Notes: generated by a model not told the origin, from the letters alone. DNA of 8,478 bases from Caldisericota bacterium (GCA_013152825.1 JAADFP010000095.1:1-8478); one strand, 5' to 3'; shown: positions 1 through 6,434, counted from the stretch's first letter. Numbers and translations: made by a program.

Positions 1-80
1 CCTGGGAAGAACAGGCAGATCTCGGAAGGTTGGAATTCTATCCCGCGGCACTTCACTATTTTTTAAGAAATTACTCTTAA
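1..80 (+). CDS. C-terminal end of an unidentified upstream gene (5' truncated by window)
   Basis: A reading frame open from the left edge (first full codon at 3) ends at TAA 78-80. The 25 visible residues start W-E-E-Q-A-D-L-G and end in the aromatic-rich stretch FYPAALHYFLRNYS. This is too little to name the family. coaD is often preceded by rsmD (16S rRNA methyltransferase) in bacteria, but I do not see the usual RsmD C-terminal pattern (R-x-Y-G-D-T), so that assignment is not supported. The codon pattern and the clean stop 40 bases before coaD make it a plausible real gene end in the same orientation. It could belong to the same transcript as coaD. Confidence 0.6.
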   Translation, partial: WEEQADLGRLEFYPAALHYFLRNYS

Positions 81-86
81 ATTTTG

Positions 87-99
87 GTATCATTGATAC
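87..99. promoter_or_regulatory. 13-bp perfect palindrome upstream of coaD (possible operator)
   Basis: GTATCA-T-TGATAC is a perfect inverted repeat with 6-bp arms and a one-base centre. It sits in the only real intergenic gap, between the stop at 80 and the coaD start at 121. A TATAAA hexamer follows at 100-105 and could serve as a -10 element, but no good -35 lies 16-18 bases upstream of it (TTGGTA at 84-89 is too close). The dyad is too short and AT-rich to be a terminator and has no T-tract. It may be a regulator binding site or chance; the evidence is only symmetry and position. Confidence 0.3.
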
Positions 100-120
100 T
101 ATAAAGAGAGGTGAAGTGCA

Positions 121-597
121 GTGATAATATACCCGGGAACATTTGACCCCATAACCTATGGGCACCTGGACTTAATCGAGAGAGCCTGTCACATCTTCAG
201 CACGGTGGTGGTGGCAGTGGCGGAGAATCCCGGTAAGGCGCCTCTTTTCACCCTGCAGGAAAGAATAGAAATGGCCAGAGAGGCTACCTCCTCTTTTGCC
301 CAGGTGAGGGTGGAAAGTTTTTCCGGCCTCCTGGTGGAATTTGTCCAGGCAAAGAAATGCCGGGTGATTCTCCGGGGAGTGAGGGCAATATCTGATTTTG
401 AGTATGAATTCCAGATGGCCCTTTCTAACCGTAAGCTTGCCCCGAATATTGAAACAATATTCATGATGCCCAAAGAGAATTACTCTTTCTTTAGTTCGCG
501 TATAATAAAGGAAATAGCCTCCCTGGGAGGGGAGCTTTCAGAGTTTGTCCCTCCCCTGGTGGAAAGAAAACTAAAAGAAAAGCTCTCTCAGTTATGA
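121..597 (+). CDS. coaD: Phosphopantetheine adenylyltransferase (PPAT), CoA biosynthesis
   Basis: This cytoplasmic enzyme transfers AMP from ATP to 4'-phosphopantetheine, giving dephospho-CoA, the penultimate step of coenzyme A synthesis. The 158-residue product matches the usual bacterial length of about 160. The N-terminus carries the nucleotidyltransferase signature YPGTFDPITYGH with its T/H-x-G-H motif at about residues 14-17. The central RGVRAISDFEYEFQMALSNR block and the C-terminal YSFFSSRIIKEIASLGG block are both hallmarks of CoaD. Translation starts at GTG 121, preceded by a GAGGTGA ribosome binding site at 108-114. No ATG gives a complete N-terminus. The stop overlaps the next start as ATGA (594-597), so translation is probably coupled to the NfeD gene. 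Function is not in doubt. Confidence 0.97.
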   Translation: MIIYPGTFDPITYGHLDLIERACHIFSTVVVAVAENPGKAPLFTLQERIEMAREATSSFAQVRVESFSGLLVEFVQAKKCRVILRGVRAISDFEYEFQMALSNRKLAPNIETIFMMPKENYSFFSSRIIKEIASLGGELSEFVPPLVERKLKEKLSQL

Positions 598-1979
598 GGT
601 TTCTTTGTCTCATTCTTGTCTTTTTATTCCCTCTTTTAAGTTATGCCGGTGAAATTCTCTGGATACCCATTGAAGGCGAGATTGAGTGGGGGAAAGCCTC
701 TTTCCTGAAGAGGGCACTGGAACAGGCCTCCCGAGATAAAGTGGATGCAGTAGTCCTGGAAATCTCAACTTTTGGCGGAAGGCTGGATTCCATGATAGAA
801 ATGAGGGACAGCCTCCTTGCTTCTTCTATCCCCACCTATTCTTTCATAAATCCCCGGGCTATATCTGCAGGCTCCCTGCTTGCTCTGGCCACTGACCATA
901 TCTATATTACTCCCGGTGGTACCATTGGTGCTGCTACGCCGGTTACCGGAGGATTGGGAAAGATGACAGAGGCATCGGAGAAAGTAGTTTCCTATACCCG
1001 CACTCTCTTTCGCACCACTGCCTCGGCCAAGAAACACTCGCCACTGCTGGCAGAGGCGTTTGTGGATAAAGACGTAGAGGTTGTAGAGGTGGAAGGCGGG
1101 AAATTAATGTACAAGCAGGAGGTAAAGAAGGAAAAAGTGCTCAAGGTAATCTCTCCCAAAGGAAAGCTGCTTACCCTATCCGGTAAGGAAGCCGGCCAGC
1201 TGGGACTGGCAGAGGGGAAGCCTGCTTCCCGGGAAGAGTTTCTCAAGCTTTCCGGGTTGAAGGATAAAAAAATAGAGGAGGTATTCCCTAATCTGGGAGA
1301 GAAGCTGGCAGGCATTCTTACTAATTCCACCGTCTCCTCTCTTCTTTTCTCCTTGGGGATACTGGCCCTTATTTTTGAATTTACCATACCGGGCTGGGGG
1401 ATATCAGGCACTGCAGGCGTTATCCTGCTCTTGCTCTTTTTCACAGGCAAATATTTTGCTGGATTGGTGGAGTGGCTGGACATCTTGCTTTTCCTCATGG
1501 GCTGTACCCTGCTTCTGGTAGAAATCTTCCTTATTCCGGGATTTGGCATAACGGGAATAGCAGGCATACTATTGATATTGACTTCGCTTTACCTCTCGTT
1601 GGTAAAATATCCTCTTCCCCATACTCCTATAGAATGGAAGACATTTAAGGAGGCAATTTACTCGATTTCGTTCAGTTTTGCCCTTCTTCTTGCCGGATTT
1701 CTCCTCTTTCTCAAGTTTCTTCCCCGTACCCCCTTGTTCTCCCATCTCACTCTTTCTACCTCTCTCAAGAAAAAAGAATTTACCGCTCTTCCTGATTATT
1801 CTGCCTGGATAGGGAAAAAAGGAAAAACCATTTCTCATATTCGCCCGGCAGGCAAGGTGGAGATTGAAGGCAAAATCATGGATGTGGTGAGCGAGGGTGA
1901 ATTCATAGAACCGGGAGAGATGGTAGAGGTAGTCAAAGTAGAAGGTCCCCGCATAGTGGTAAAAAAGGTAGTGGTGTAG
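594..1979 (+). CDS. nfeD: Long-form NfeD membrane serine protease (ClpP-class)
   Basis: 461 residues. A signal peptide (about residues 1-18, cleaving after SYA) leads to a ClpP/crotonase-fold protease domain (about 22-220), then a membrane region of about five helices (about 245-265, 270-290, 294-315, 318-337, 355-376) and a C-terminal OB-fold NfeD domain (about 400-461). In the family (Pyrococcus PH1510 type) the catalytic pair is Ser and Lys. By motif the likely equivalents here are Ser91 in AISAGS and Lys130 in SEKVVSY. The typical LSGKEAGQLGLAEG segment lies near 195-208. The membrane part holds two similar PGxGIxGxAG repeats (about 266-275 and 315-324). Known members cleave stomatin/flotillin-type partners, which fits the floA gene 3 kb downstream. 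The start ATG 594 overlaps the coaD stop; no strong Shine-Dalgarno is visible, which again suggests translational coupling. Catalytic residues are inferred from motif position, not an alignment. Confidence 0.92.
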   Translation: MRFLCLILVFLFPLLSYAGEILWIPIEGEIEWGKASFLKRALEQASRDKVDAVVLEISTFGGRLDSMIEMRDSLLASSIPTYSFINPRAISAGSLLALATDHIYITPGGTIGAATPVTGGLGKMTEASEKVVSYTRTLFRTTASAKKHSPLLAEAFVDKDVEVVEVEGGKLMYKQEVKKEKVLKVISPKGKLLTLSGKEAGQLGLAEGKPASREEFLKLSGLKDKKIEEVFPNLGEKLAGILTNSTVSSLLFSLGILALIFEFTIPGWGISGTAGVILLLLFFTGKYFAGLVEWLDILLFLMGCTLLLVEIFLIPGFGITGIAGILLILTSLYLSLVKYPLPHTPIEWKTFKEAIYSISFSFALLLAGFLLFLKFLPRTPLFSHLTLSTSLKKKEFTALPDYSAWIGKKGKTISHIRPAGKVEIEGKIMDVVSEGEFIEPGEMVEVVKVEGPRIVVKKVVV

Positions 1980-3824
1980 ATGAGGTTGCAGAGCAAACTC
2001 CTTATCATTTTACTATCCGTAACTGTGCTTTCTTTTCTGTTTAATATTCTCATTTCGCTTCTCCTGGTAAGGAATACGCTTCTGCTGGTTTTTAAAGAGG
2101 AGCTCGCCGTATCAGGTGATATTCTGAGGAGAGACATAGAAGAAAGAGGCAGGGAGCTGGAAAAGTGGTTAAATAGCAATTTGACAAATTCCTCTTATCT
2201 AAAAAGCAAGCTGGCGGAGACCAGGAAAAGGTTCTCCTTCTGGAAAGAAAAAAAGATCTCTTACCTGCAGGAAAACTGGCAGAATCTTCCGGATGATAAG
2301 CCCCCCATCTCTCTATTTCTTCATAATGCTCTTTCCCGGTATCTGCACAACATCTCTCAATCATCGCTTTTGCCCATAAAAAGGATTTCAGTAGCCGATG
2401 AAACCGGCTTCCTCCTGGCCTTTACTAAAAAGCCGGAGCACTTTTTGCTCTCCCGGGAAAAGTGGTGGGGGAAAGCTCAAAAGGGAAAGAATTTTGTGAG
2501 CTGGGAGGGAGCAGATCTGTGTGTAATTATCCCTATCGTGGAAAAGAAGACCTTTTTGGGGATAGTAAAAGTGGAAATTGATGCGGGGAAATTATTTCGC
2601 ACCCTTAAATTCTTTTCTATAGGAGAAACGGGCAGTGCGCATATCCTCCTGGGAGATACCCTGCTCATTTCCTCCTCCAGCTGGAAAGGAAAAGAGGGGC
2701 CCCGGGCAATTCTTACCGGTGATGAGTACATAAGAAAAAAGTGGAAGTTGCGGTTTTTGAATCCCCGCCAGCTGGGGGATTGGTTTTTAGTAGTGATACA
2801 GAAGAAAGAAGAGGGGCTGAGAAGCTATCGGGAAGTCTTCTATCATATCCTCAGGCAATTTATAGTTATCATAATCGGGGTAGCTTTATTAGGTATATTT
2901 TTCTCCCGGCACGTTACCCTGCCCTTAAGAAAAATTGACAGGTTTGCCCATGAATTTGCTTCCGGGAAGCTTTCCACACGTATATCCATAAAAACCGCTG
3001 ATGAGCTCGAGTCCCTTTCCCACTCGCTTAATTCTATGGCAGATAGGCTACAGGAAACCCTTAAAACTCTGCGGGAACAAAAGGAGATGCTGGAAAAGGC
3101 AAGCGAAATGAAATCTACTTTTATTTCTGCCGTATCCCACGAGTTCAAAACCCCGCTTACCATAATTCGCAACTATGCTCATCTCCTTGCCACGGGTAAA
3201 CTGGGGGAAGTAAATCCCGAACAAAAGGAAAGGCTGAGAAGGATAAGCACCCATTCACAGTATTTAGCCCGGCTGGTGGATAATTTACTCAATTTTTCCC
3301 GCCTGGAATCTGGAGAGTGGGAGACCTTTTTTACCAAATTCTCCCTGCGCGGTCTACTGGAAAAAGTGAAAGAAGATTTTTCTACCTTTGCCCGGGAAAA
3401 AGGAGTAGAAGTTATTCTCCAGCTTCCCTCACGTTTACCTTCCATTTATTCGGACCCTTTTGCGCTTAAGATTATCATGGATAATCTGGTAGAAAATGGG
3501 ATAAAGTTCACATTCGGGGGAGGAAAGGTTATAATAAAAGCAGGGAAGGAAGAGGGGAAGGTAAGAATTGAGGTTGAAGATATGGGGATAGGGGTTCCGG
3601 AGGGTGAGGAAAAAAGAATTTTTGAACCGTTTTACCGGGTAGACAGGGAGGAGGCTCGTAAGGGATGGGGATCAGGCCTGGGACTTTCTATAACTGCCAA
3701 GTTAGTGGAACTTCTGGGGGGGAAGATAACCGCAAAGAACAAAAAGGAAGGGGGGAGTATATTTGTGCTCTGGTTACCCTTGAAATCAGGCGATACAATA
3801 GAAAAGGGAGGTAAACATGGCTAA
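1980..3824 (+). CDS. Membrane sensor histidine kinase with extracytoplasmic Cache-like domain and HAMP
   Basis: 614 residues, beginning directly after the nfeD stop with no gap. The order is: TM helix 1 (about 7-30); a large extracytoplasmic region (about 31-290) that resembles a double Cache sensor, with segments such as SVADETGFLLAF near 137 and GETGSAHILLGDTLLI near 215; TM helix 2 (about 291-309); a HAMP linker with PLRKIDRFAHEFASGKL (about 315-331); a short coiled coil; the HisKA domain with phosphoacceptor His387 in AVSHEFKTPL; and a HATPase_c domain. ATP-site boxes are visible: N-box DNLVENGIKF (Asn506), G1 DMGIGVP (Asp534), F-box IFEPFYR and G2 GWGSGLGLSI. It should autophosphorylate and pass phosphate to the receiver protein encoded next. 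The ligand is unknown. The ribosome binding site is weak (AAGGT at 1965-1969), so coupling to nfeD is likely. Its last 8 bases overlap the regulator gene. Confidence 0.93.
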   Translation: MRLQSKLLIILLSVTVLSFLFNILISLLLVRNTLLLVFKEELAVSGDILRRDIEERGRELEKWLNSNLTNSSYLKSKLAETRKRFSFWKEKKISYLQENWQNLPDDKPPISLFLHNALSRYLHNISQSSLLPIKRISVADETGFLLAFTKKPEHFLLSREKWWGKAQKGKNFVSWEGADLCVIIPIVEKKTFLGIVKVEIDAGKLFRTLKFFSIGETGSAHILLGDTLLISSSSWKGKEGPRAILTGDEYIRKKWKLRFLNPRQLGDWFLVVIQKKEEGLRSYREVFYHILRQFIVIIIGVALLGIFFSRHVTLPLRKIDRFAHEFASGKLSTRISIKTADELESLSHSLNSMADRLQETLKTLREQKEMLEKASEMKSTFISAVSHEFKTPLTIIRNYAHLLATGKLGEVNPEQKERLRRISTHSQYLARLVDNLLNFSRLESGEWETFFTKFSLRGLLEKVKEDFSTFAREKGVEVILQLPSRLPSIYSDPFALKIIMDNLVENGIKFTFGGGKVIIKAGKEEGKVRIEVEDMGIGVPEGEEKRIFEPFYRVDREEARKGWGSGLGLSITAKLVELLGGKITAKNKKEGGSIFVLWLPLKSGDTIEKGGKHG

Positions 3825-4224
3825 GATAATGGTGGTAGACGATGCAGAGGATCTGGTTGACTCTATAGCCATATACCTGGGAAAAGAGGGACACAAGGTA
3901 ATAAAGGTTTATACCGGGGAAGAAGCCTTGCGCCTGGCTCCTCTGGAATCACCGGATCTCATTGTGCTGGATGTAAATCTGCCTCGCCTGGATGGTTTCG
4001 AGGTAGCACGGCGGTTAAAGGGGCATGTACTTACGGCTGGTATCCCGGTAATCTTTCTCACGGTAAGAGGTGCCCTGAAAGATAGGGTGCAGGGATTAAG
4101 CCTGGGAGCGCTTGAGTATATTCCCAAGCCTTTTTCTATGGAAGATTTGAGTAAGAGAATTAGAGATGTCCTGGCCAAAGTTAGAGAAACCAAGCGAAAA
4201 TTGAGGTGGAGGAGGAAGAGATGA
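3817..4224 (+). CDS. Stand-alone receiver-domain response regulator (no DNA-binding domain)
   Basis: 135 residues covering one CheY-like receiver domain. Visible landmarks are the acidic pair Asp8-Asp9, the phosphoacceptor Asp52 in LIVLDVNLP, Thr82 in PVIFLTV, Tyr101 and Lys104 in YIPKPF. This is a complete active site. There is no C-terminal HTH, so the output is not classical transcription control. It may act by protein contact, as part of a relay, or as a phosphate sink. The last 15 residues (121-135) are strongly basic, 10 being Lys or Arg and ending WRRKR. The start ATG 3817 overlaps the kinase gene by 8 bases and has a strong GGGAGGT site at 3806-3812, so the protein may be made in excess over the kinase. 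The kinase is the obvious cognate partner. The stop overlaps the next start as ATGA. Confidence 0.92.
   Translation: MAKIMVVDDAEDLVDSIAIYLGKEGHKVIKVYTGEEALRLAPLESPDLIVLDVNLPRLDGFEVARRLKGHVLTAGIPVIFLTVRGALKDRVQGLSLGALEYIPKPFSMEDLSKRIRDVLAKVRETKRKLRWRRKR
4208..4215 (+). promoter_or_regulatory. Ribosome binding site fixing the start of short-form NfeD
   Basis: GGAGGAGG lies five bases before ATG 4221. It makes that ATG a better start than the in-frame GTG at 4206, which would have the Shine-Dalgarno inside its own coding sequence and would add only a Glu-rich MEEEE extension ahead of a membrane helix. Confidence 0.8.
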
Positions 4225-4709
4225 GCAAGATTCTGCTCTTCTATCTGGGGGGATTGCTGCTTATTTTCCTGGAATTGTATCTTCCCGGAGGAATACTGGG
4301 TACCATAGGAAGTGTTTTAATCGTGGTAAGCATGGTATATGCGTATCGTATTCGTATTATTCCTCAGCAGGCCCCTCTAATTATAGCTTTTCAAATTCTC
4401 CTGGGAGGAATTCTTATTTATATCTGGATAAAACAGTTTCACCGCACCCGTTGGGGGAAAAGATTAATCCTGGAAGAAAATGAAGACGTAAGTAAAGGAT
4501 ATGTGGCCCAGGAGAAGGAATTGGAGAACCTGGTGGGGAAAGAAGGTATCACCCTTACTCTTCTCAGGCCAGTAGGCATAGCCGAGGTGGAAGGTAAAAG
4601 GGTGGGAGTAGTAACTGAGGGAATATATGTGGGAAAGGGAAAGAAGGTGCGGGTTTTAGAAGTGAGTGGCAATAGGCTAAAAGTCAAGGAGATTGAAGAA
4701 GATGCTTGA
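4221..4709 (+). CDS. Short-form NfeD membrane protein (OB-fold, no protease domain)
   Basis: 162 residues from ATG 4221, chosen because of the strong GGAGGAGG site and the ATGA overlap with the regulator stop. Three membrane helices are predicted by eye (about 4-20, 24-42, 50-71). The first contains the NfeD-type pattern LELYLPGG followed by ILGTIG. A soluble C-terminal OB-fold (about 98-158) follows, with VGKEGITLTLLRPVGIAEVEGKRV-type spacing that closely parallels the C-terminus of the long NfeD upstream (VGIAEVEG here, AGKVEIEG there). Short NfeD proteins without a protease domain are typically encoded next to FloA or other SPFH proteins and are thought to help organise or stabilise them. 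The FloA gene is two genes downstream. Presence of both NfeD classes in one unit argues that they act on the same membrane assembly. Family assignment is firm, exact role inferred. Confidence 0.9.
   Translation: MSKILLFYLGGLLLIFLELYLPGGILGTIGSVLIVVSMVYAYRIRIIPQQAPLIIAFQILLGGILIYIWIKQFHRTRWGKRLILEENEDVSKGYVAQEKELENLVGKEGITLTLLRPVGIAEVEGKRVGVVTEGIYVGKGKKVRVLEVSGNRLKVKEIEEDA
4686..4691 (+). promoter_or_regulatory. Ribosome binding site for the small protein gene at 4702
   Basis: AAGGAG ends ten bases before ATG 4702. An alternative in-frame TTG at 4693 is only one base from this motif and would be sterically poor, so ATG 4702 is preferred. Spacing is slightly long. Confidence 0.5.
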
Positions 4710-5013
4710 AAGAATACTTCTGGAAATGCTGGAAGCTTTTCTGCAGGAGGCAAGGGATACCCAGCATATGGGCTCGGGATATTATACCTGTTTACCCTTT
4801 ATAGAGAGGTATAATAAACTCCTGGAAAAGGTAAAAGAAATTTTGCCGGAAGGGAAAGGTATTTTAGACACTTTTTCCACGCTGGATGAGGAGGTTCCCA
4901 CCGATCCTCTGGAGAAGACGAAGGTAATGGAAAAAATAATTGTGGAAAGCGGCCAGCTAATTGCTTTCCTTAAGAGTATAATAGGTAAGAAGGAAAAAGG
5001 AGGGAAAGGATGA
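4702..5013 (+). CDS. Small conserved-looking helical protein of unknown function between nfeD and floA
   Basis: 103 residues; I do not recognise a named family. It has no signal peptide or membrane helix and appears almost wholly alpha-helical. Residues 1-18 form an amphipathic Leu/Glu helix; the middle has an aromatic- and Gly-rich turn, HMGSGYYTCLPFIERYN (about 22-38), the part most likely to be a functional signature. A further helix holds LEKVKEILPEG. The C-terminal helix (about 70-95) includes VESGQLIAFLKSIIG before a Lys/Gly tail. The gene overlaps the NfeD stop by 8 bases and its own stop overlaps the floA start (ATGA), so it is made alongside both. A cytoplasmic accessory factor of the NfeD/FloA assembly is a reasonable guess from position only. 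Codon use looks like the neighbours. Confidence 0.82.
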   Translation: MLERILLEMLEAFLQEARDTQHMGSGYYTCLPFIERYNKLLEKVKEILPEGKGILDTFSTLDEEVPTDPLEKTKVMEKIIVESGQLIAFLKSIIGKKEKGGKG

Positions 5014-6002
5014 AAGGTTTCGTTGTTTTTCTAATAGTGATAGTGGGGTTGGTGGTGGCAGGCACAATCATCAGGTTCTTTGGCTTGTGGTTCAGGGCGC
5101 TTCTTTCCGGTGCTCGAGTAGGATTGATGAATCTGGTGGGGATGACGCTTAGAAAGGTAAATCCTGCAGTTATCGTAAATTCTCGCATAATGGCAGTGAA
5201 GGCGGGACTTGCAGTAAATACGGATGAGATGGAGGCACATTTCCTGGCCGGGGGTAATGTGGTAAGAGTGGTCCAGGCGCTCATTGCTGCCAACAAGGCA
5301 AATATACCGCTTGGCTTTGCCGAGGCAGCAGCTATTGACCTGGCAGGAAGGGATGTGCTGGATGCGGTGAGAACCTGTGTCAATCCCAGAGTGATTGATT
5401 GTCCTGATCCCTCCCGGGGTAGTCCTACGGTGGCGGCGGTGGCAAAAGACGGCATCCAGTTGAAAGCAAAGGCGAGAGTAACCGTGCGGATGAATATCGA
5501 GAGATTGGTAGGCGGTGCCACAGAAGAGACTGTTATTGCTAGGGTAGGAGAGGGAATCGTGAGTGCTATCGGCTCCTCGGAGTCTCATAAAGAAGTCCTG
5601 GAAAATCCCGATGTTATTTCCAAGGCAGTGCTTGCCAAGGGATTGGATGCAGGGACAGCTTTTGAGATTCTTTCCATAGATATTGCAGACATAGATGTAG
5701 GTGATAATATTGGGGCCAGGTTGCAGATAAAGCAGGCAGAGGCTGATAAACAGATTGCCCAGGCCAGGGCTGAGCAGAGAAGAGCAATGGCAGTAGCTGT
5801 GGAGCAGGAAAACAAGGCCAGGATTGCAGAGATGCAGGCAAAACTGGTGGAGGCGGAAGCAGAAGTTCCCATGGCCATTGCTGAGGCATTCCGCAAGGGG
5901 CAACTGGGAATCATGGATTATTACCGTCTCCGGAATATCCAGGCGGATACGCGGATGAGAGATTCTCTGGCCGGTGAGGAAAAAAGAGAAAATAAGGGAT
6001 GA
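5010..6002 (+). CDS. floA: Flotillin-like protein FloA (SPFH/band 7 membrane scaffold)
   Basis: 330 residues, the normal FloA length. An N-terminal hydrophobic hairpin (about 4-24) anchors it to the inner membrane. The SPFH domain follows (about 30-235), with FloA-specific stretches such as GARVGLMNLVGMTLRKVNP, QALIAANKANIPLGFAEAAAIDLAGRD and VNPRVIDCPDP. The C-terminal half (about 236-295) is an Ala/Glu/Gln-rich flotillin coiled coil (KQAEADKQIAQARAEQRRAM and onward), ending in MDYYRLRNIQADTRMRDSL. FloA oligomerises into membrane microdomains that influence fluidity, secretion and signalling kinases. A strong AAGGAGGG site (4997-5004) five bases before ATG 5010 suggests high expression. The gene overlaps the small helical gene upstream and the membrane-anchored gene downstream by ATGA. 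NfeD proteins upstream are its usual partners. Confidence 0.97.
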   Translation: MKGFVVFLIVIVGLVVAGTIIRFFGLWFRALLSGARVGLMNLVGMTLRKVNPAVIVNSRIMAVKAGLAVNTDEMEAHFLAGGNVVRVVQALIAANKANIPLGFAEAAAIDLAGRDVLDAVRTCVNPRVIDCPDPSRGSPTVAAVAKDGIQLKAKARVTVRMNIERLVGGATEETVIARVGEGIVSAIGSSESHKEVLENPDVISKAVLAKGLDAGTAFEILSIDIADIDVGDNIGARLQIKQAEADKQIAQARAEQRRAMAVAVEQENKARIAEMQAKLVEAEAEVPMAIAEAFRKGQLGIMDYYRLRNIQADTRMRDSLAGEEKRENKG

Positions 6003-6412
6003 TTAAATTATTCATAATCCTGGGATTTATACTCTTTATCCACTTCATTCAGAAGTTTTTCCGGGTGACAGCCACCCAGGATGAGTACATAGCCAAGCAG
6101 GAAGAAATAGAAAAATTCCTGCGGCAGGCTTCCTCTGAACAGGAAGAAATACAGGAATTCCCCTTAGAGATTCCTCCCTCCCAGCCTGAGGAGGAGAGAC
6201 AGGTTTCTCCTCCTCAGGAACGGGAAGAGCCAGTAACTCCTACAGCCAAGAAACCTGAGCCGGAAGCTCCTTCCTACTTCCTCGAAGAGGAAATAATGCA
6301 GAAGCCCAGGATTTCCCTTACCCGGGAGGGACTGAGAAATGCTGTGCTCTATCAGGCAATTCTGGGTCCACCCCGGGCAGAAGAGGAGTGGGAGTGGAGG
6401 GGGTTGAAATGA
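5999..6412 (+). CDS. Membrane-anchored Glu/Pro-rich protein of unknown function with C-terminal ILGPPRA motif
   Basis: 137 residues, no named family recognised. An N-terminal membrane helix (about 3-18) is followed by a charged helix (about 27-54) and a long low-complexity Glu/Pro/Gln linker (about 55-98), so the protein looks like a tethered arm. The last part carries a compact motif, ISLTREGLRNAVLYQAILGPPRA (about 105-127). From memory, a helix ending in (E/A)ILGPP(K/R)A also occurs at the C-terminus of other small uncharacterised bacterial membrane proteins. That pattern suggests a short peptide docking motif held at the end of a flexible stalk. The start ATG 5999 overlaps the floA stop. 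The absence of an obvious signal cleavage site favours an N-terminal anchor. Its stop lies within a 12-bp tandem repeat. Position suggests a link to FloA or to the following SecG. Confidence 0.8.
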   Translation: MIKLFIILGFILFIHFIQKFFRVTATQDEYIAKQEEIEKFLRQASSEQEEIQEFPLEIPPSQPEEERQVSPPQEREEPVTPTAKKPEPEAPSYFLEEEIMQKPRISLTREGLRNAVLYQAILGPPRAEEEWEWRGLK

Positions 6413-6426
6413 AAGTTGAAATGAAA
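6403..6426 (+). repeat. Perfect 12-bp tandem duplication at the gene end before secG
   Basis: The 12-mer GTTGAAATGAAA occurs twice in direct succession (6403-6414 and 6415-6426). The first copy carries the TGA stop of the upstream gene (6410-6412). Both copies contain an ATG (6409 and 6421) in the same reading frame, opening a 19-codon frame that ends at TAA 6466-6468. It looks like a recent slippage duplication in an intergenic spacer that is otherwise only 22 bases long. Confidence 0.85.
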
Positions 6427-6427
6427 C

Positions 6428-6432
6428 AGGAT
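6428..6432 (+). promoter_or_regulatory. Weak ribosome binding site for secG
   Basis: AGGAT lies a few bases before GTG 6435. No purine-rich site precedes the alternative in-frame ATG 6453, so GTG 6435 is modestly preferred. The site is weak and the choice between these starts is not secure. Confidence 0.4.
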
Positions 6433-6434
6433 AT

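Noticed and set aside
992..1567. 191-codon open frame on the minus strand within nfeD
   Set aside because: Ser/Pro-rich composition with no domain and complete overlap with a strongly recognisable NfeD gene indicate an artefact.
1580..1606. LTSLYLSL octapeptide shared by the long NfeD (about 329-336) and SecG (about 69-76), with a 12-base identical stretch
   Set aside because: Both are in hydrophobic membrane helices with limited residue choice. The surrounding sequences do not align, so this is most likely coincidence.
4206..4220. GTG 4206 as the start of the short NfeD
   Set aside because: It would place the strong GGAGGAGG site inside the coding region and add MEEEE before the first membrane helix. 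ATG 4221 has ideal spacing and an ATGA overlap.
4693..4701. TTG 4693 as the start of the 103-residue protein
   Set aside because: It is one base from the AAGGAG site, too close for initiation, whereas ATG 4702 is usable.
5031..5903. 290-codon open frame on the minus strand within floA
   Set aside because: It lies wholly opposite floA, is rich in Cys and His with no recognisable domain, and has no ribosome binding context. It is a shadow of the biased FloA codons.
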